From RGIG5270 sp045657185 (lineage in GTDB: Bacteria > Verrucomicrobiota > Lentisphaeria > Victivallales > Victivallaceae): a stretch of DNA of 8,578 bases. A program made the translations under genes and the position numbers. This document shows positions 5,787 through 8,578 of this stretch, in pieces (within the stretch, counting starts at the first letter, position 1; the number at the start of each line of letters is the position of its first letter). The notes beneath the pieces were generated by a model. It was not told the DNA's origin, ran no database searches, and saw only the letters and a list, made by a program, of their open reading frames with translations. The stretch covers positions 1 to 8,578 of the forward strand of contig JAZOSO010000037.1 in the NCBI GenBank assembly GCA_045657185.1, read 5' to 3'.

Positions 5787-8066
5787 TTATTTGCCTTTGA
5801 CATACAGCAGACGGATGCTGCTGCGCGGAACATTGAGTTTTATACTGTTTGCAGCGGTAAATTTTTCACCGTCGCGCAAATCTTTTACAGAAATTACCTT
5901 TCGGAACGGGAGTTTGATTGAAACATTCATATCAGGACGGCGATAGTTACCGACGAGCAGGAGCATTTCATCACCTTTGCGAATGGCGGAAGTATCAACA
6001 CCGTTGACTTTGATTTCAACAAGTTCACCATCCATAAGCAAATCTTCATAGGGGGCAACCATACGCAAAGCTTTTGCCAGTGCAGCATATTCAAGCGGAG
6101 TGTCAAAATCCCAGTAGGCATAATAGGTCATACCGCCTGCACCGTTGAGCAGTGCCTCCAAGGCGATATATTCCACAAACTGAGGTCTCATCTCTCCGTA
6201 AGTCCCGGCTGTCAGCCACGGGATAATGTTGCGGTTTTTCATAAGTTTTGAAGTTTTGCGGATGCGTTCCTGAACAAGATACGGGCGTTCTCCGATATAT
6301 AGACTCGGCTGGGAAACAGCGATGCTTGCAGGATAGATGAGTTCCCAATTCAAAACCGGTTGAGAGAGGTCAACAGTGCCCGGACCTTTGCCGTAAAGAC
6401 CGATGGGGGGAGCAGGGATATTTACTGCTTTTGCACCTTCAACGACAGCGGTACGGAAGTCTGCCATTTTTTCTGCAACAGCTTTTTTGGTAAAATTGTC
6501 CATTGAAGTCATTTTGGCTTCTTTCATAGCGGCAAGGCAGCGTGAGCATTTTTTTGCAGTGGTATGAGAGTTATAAAATGCTTCAATGTCAAAAAATACA
6601 TAATCAGGTTTGGAGTTTATCACGCAATTCTTGATGCGTTCAACTTCTTTTTTGTGGAAATCGCCTTTGTATGAGGGGCAGACTGCAACAATGGTGTTGT
6701 TGAGACAGTTCATTTCGTGACCTTTTTTGTCTTTGCCCGGCATGGCGTGAATGGGGGAGTCGGTCATTATAATTTTCATTCCGCGTTTGCGGGCTTCGGC
6801 AAAGAAGTTTTCGCGTGCGGCTTTGTCTCTGCTGCCGAAGTAGCGGGGAAAACCGTTGACGGCATTGAATCCGATAGTCTGCCATGCGTTGAAAAAGTCA
6901 GGATATTGACGGGCATCATCATCGCCCATCCATGCCAGACTGACATGGAGCCGTTTGAGCTGCGGAACGGGGGCGATATCAATGATTTGCAACGGAAATT
7001 CCTGTCGTATCGGTTCGACACCGCTGCTGTAAGAAGTCAAATAAACTTTATCATTGGCGGCATTTTTTTTATCGACTTTGAAGAACATCGGTTTCAGCAT
7101 TGTGCCGCTCCAGGGACGGGGGACGGCAGTCATTGTGATTTTTACGCGTTTTTTGCCGTTTTTATCGGTATAAGTTTCAGTTTTCTGTGCTTTGGGCGAA
7201 AGCGCGGTGATGCCTGACGGAAAATCAAGTTCCAGCATCATGGGAGATTTGCGCTGAGTTATTGAACGCATATCGCAGTAGGTGAGAAAAACGGGAGTTA
7301 TGATATTTTTTGAGAGAGCAAAAACATTCTGTTTGGGACGAATGAGAACGCCTTTGGTGTAGAAAGGCATTGATTGGGTTTTGTAGGCGGCATTGAAATC
7401 TTTTTTGCGCGGATTACCCTCAATTACAGCCAGCTCATCGGAGAAAAGTCCGCCTGCGGCAGAGGCAATAGTAAATGCCACATAACGGGTTTCGGCATTG
7501 ATATCAAGTTCAAACGGATAGACATAAGCCTTGCCGTTTTGAGGCAGATAAAAACTTGTTTTGAAATCGCTGAGTTCTCGGTCAGCTTCTTCAAGTTTCT
7601 GCAGCATGGCAGTACGGTAATAATTTTTGCCGTCTTTGGAAACATAGACTTCAAATCGTTTCGGGAAGCCGAGAGTTTTTTGCACTTCACCGCCGAGACA
7701 GCGGATTACCAGACGGTCAACATTTTTTACTTCGCCGAGGTCAATGAGAAAATTAACCCCGCCGTCGGAAACGCCGCCGAACCAGCCGACAGGCTCTTTG
7801 CCGAACCATATCAATTCTTTCCGGCTGGGTGATATCTTGCCGTCAGTAAGGTCAAACGGGTCGTTTTCATCATTGGTAAGTTTGTAATTGGTGGGGATGG
7901 AAAAGGTAACTTTTTTTCCTTTTGCGAGGTTGTTGCCTTGGATGCGTTTCGCCCACAGATTACGAAAATATTGAATATCTTCAGCTTCACCGCGTGGATT
8001 TGCGTCCATGGCAGATACGCTGAAAACAGCTAGCAAAAAAACAATGAGCAATGAATTATTTTTCAT
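5787..8066 (-). CDS. Secreted protein with F5/8 type C-like domain and predicted TIM-barrel glycosidase-like domain
   Basis: I recognise the parts but not the family. The 759-residue protein starts with a signal peptide (MKNNSLLIVFLLAVFSVSA, cleavage after A19). Residues about 44-217 resemble a discoidin / F5/8 type C carbohydrate-binding fold: NLAKGKKVTFS, DLTDGK (72-77), FLIDLGEV (106-113), FEVYVSKDGKNYY (138-150) and RYVAFTIASAAG (194-205). A beta-rich linker (about 235-360) follows. Residues about 368-670 look like a TIM barrel: LHVSLAWMG, a GFNAVNGFP strand, MKIIMTDSP, DYVFFDIEAF (488-497), LNWELI (572-577), IIPWLTAG and GGMTYYAYWDFD (644-655). D493, E495, E575 and E625 are candidate catalytic acids. 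A C-X2-C pair (507, 510) follows the DIE motif closely. A small beta domain (about 680-759) ends the protein, as in many retaining glycosidases. It probably acts on a glycan in the periplasm or outside the cell, alongside the GH78 gene. AAGGG lies 12 bases before the ATG. Confidence 0.7.
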   Translation of the reverse strand: MKNNSLLIVFLLAVFSVSAMDANPRGEAEDIQYFRNLWAKRIQGNNLAKGKKVTFSIPTNYKLTNDENDPFDLTDGKISPSRKELIWFGKEPVGWFGGVSDGGVNFLIDLGEVKNVDRLVIRCLGGEVQKTLGFPKRFEVYVSKDGKNYYRTAMLQKLEEADRELSDFKTSFYLPQNGKAYVYPFELDINAETRYVAFTIASAAGGLFSDELAVIEGNPRKKDFNAAYKTQSMPFYTKGVLIRPKQNVFALSKNIITPVFLTYCDMRSITQRKSPMMLELDFPSGITALSPKAQKTETYTDKNGKKRVKITMTAVPRPWSGTMLKPMFFKVDKKNAANDKVYLTSYSSGVEPIRQEFPLQIIDIAPVPQLKRLHVSLAWMGDDDARQYPDFFNAWQTIGFNAVNGFPRYFGSRDKAARENFFAEARKRGMKIIMTDSPIHAMPGKDKKGHEMNCLNNTIVAVCPSYKGDFHKKEVERIKNCVINSKPDYVFFDIEAFYNSHTTAKKCSRCLAAMKEAKMTSMDNFTKKAVAEKMADFRTAVVEGAKAVNIPAPPIGLYGKGPGTVDLSQPVLNWELIYPASIAVSQPSLYIGERPYLVQERIRKTSKLMKNRNIIPWLTAGTYGEMRPQFVEYIALEALLNGAGGMTYYAYWDFDTPLEYAALAKALRMVAPYEDLLMDGELVEIKVNGVDTSAIRKGDEMLLLVGNYRRPDMNVSIKLPFRKVISVKDLRDGEKFTAANSIKLNVPRSSIRLLYVKGK

Positions 8067-8071
8067 ATTTC

Positions 8072-8087
8072 AAATAAGCCCTTATTT
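8072..8087 (-). repeat. AT-rich inverted repeat around the ribosome binding site
   Basis: AAATAAG and CTTATTT form a perfect 7-bp inverted repeat with a 2-base centre; in RNA this would be a 6-bp A-U stem with a GGGC loop. It spans the stop codon of the pseudopilin-like gene and places the AAGGG ribosome binding sequence of the next gene in the loop. An A-U stem this short is weak, so a regulatory role is only a possibility. Confidence 0.25.
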
Positions 8088-8578
8088 ATCATAAGGATGA
8101 TATCCTCTGACTTTATCAAATGATTCACGACCTGCATAAGCAAGCCATTTGCTCTGATAGTTGCCGACGTTCCACGGGAGATATTGGGGGTGTGCAATCC
8201 ACAGCCAATCCTGAGTATCGGGGTTTACATGACCGTCAGCATAAAAAGTGTTGGCGCGTTTGGAATGTTTGAATGCCAGAGAGTCATGAGTTGCAACATA
8301 ATTTCCGATTTCTCTGGAGTCTTTACTGTACCATGTTTCTGTAATGAGCATCTGCATTGAGGGACGCACAACGCTGGAGGATTTGATTGCGCCTTTGTCT
8401 CTGCCTGTGGGGGCCCATTGTCTCACGGTATAATTTTCCCGTCCGACAAAGTCGCGGTTGATGCCGTATGAGATGTTGGCTTTCCATTCATTGATATTTA
8501 TCTGAGAAGGACAGAAGAACAGACTGTTTTTTGAGTAATTTATTTTGTTTCCGAAATAGGGAAAAATATTATCGCTCC
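8082..8578 (-). CDS. Pseudopilin-like H-X9-DG (DUF1559-type) protein, C-terminal part
   Basis: The frame stays open to the right edge, so the gene is cut and about 165 C-terminal residues are visible. The signature H-X9-DG is present (HSKRANTFYADG, H encoded at 8265-8267, DG at 8232-8237). Further upstream the frame reads LFFCPSQ and then ISYGINRDF, the CPS...SYG pattern usual in this family. These proteins normally begin with a type IV prepilin/type II pseudopilin leader (GFTLIELLVVIAI type), which would lie beyond the window. They occur in many copies in Lentisphaerota and Planctomycetota, often near sulfatases and glycosidases; their function is not settled. A GTG at 8424-8426 is inside the domain and is not the true start. 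The gene ends 15 bases before the secreted TIM-barrel-like protein, suggesting a shared transcript. Confidence 0.85.
   Translation of the reverse strand, partial: SDNIFPYFGNKINYSKNSLFFCPSQININEWKANISYGINRDFVGRENYTVRQWAPTGRDKGAIKSSSVVRPSMQMLITETWYSKDSREIGNYVATHDSLAFKHSKRANTFYADGHVNPDTQDWLWIAHPQYLPWNVGNYQSKWLAYAGRESFDKVRGYHPYDK

Noticed and set aside
6717..7217. 166-codon plus-strand frame antisense to the secreted protein
   Set aside because: It lies wholly opposite a gene with clear domains and a signal peptide, has no recognisable motif, and its composition is that of an antisense shadow.
7374..7832. 152-codon plus-strand frame
   Set aside because: It is antisense to the discoidin-like domain of the 5787-8066 gene and shows no family motif.
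8082..8426. GTG at 8424-8426 as the start of a complete 114-residue protein
   Set aside because: The frame continues upstream to the edge with family-typical CPS and SYGIN sequence, so the GTG is an internal valine codon.

Overview
The window looks like chromosomal DNA of a Gram-negative bacterium of the PVC group, most likely a Lentisphaerota (Victivallis-like) member. Three observations support this: an LptA/OstA-type envelope protein implies an outer membrane with LPS; a partial pseudopilin carries the H-X9-DG signature that is greatly expanded in Lentisphaerota, Planctomycetota and Verrucomicrobiota; and that gene lies next to carbohydrate-degrading enzymes. The assignment is inferred from gene content, not from a marker gene. 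I see no rRNA, tRNA, CRISPR array, insertion sequence or phage gene.

Layout. Positions 1-371 hold no intact gene. They contain a hairpin with a T-run that terminates leftward transcription, signs of a divergent leftward gene starting just outside the left edge, and the promoter region of the rightward operon. Positions 372-3615 (+ strand) are a tight housekeeping operon: a large LptA/OstA-like protein, nadC (2-nt gap) and ruvA (TGATG overlap). Positions 3667-8578 (- strand) are a convergent carbohydrate-utilisation cluster. In transcription order it holds an H-X9-DG pseudopilin-like gene (cut by the right edge), a secreted protein with a discoidin-like domain and a predicted TIM barrel, and a GH78 alpha-L-rhamnosidase without a signal peptide. 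Gaps of 15 and 5 nt suggest one transcript whose promoter lies beyond the right edge.

How the genes may work together. The plus-strand genes serve envelope biogenesis (LPS transport), NAD synthesis (quinolinate to nicotinate mononucleotide) and Holliday-junction processing; they share a transcript but no obvious pathway. The minus-strand genes read as a small glycan-utilisation unit. The secreted multidomain protein would bind and perhaps cleave a polysaccharide or glycoconjugate outside the cytoplasm, and the GH78 enzyme would release L-rhamnose from imported fragments. The pseudopilin-like protein may belong to an envelope or extracellular assembly. The most novel element is the 759-residue secreted protein, whose barrel has acidic residues placed like a glycosidase active site but which I cannot assign to a known family.
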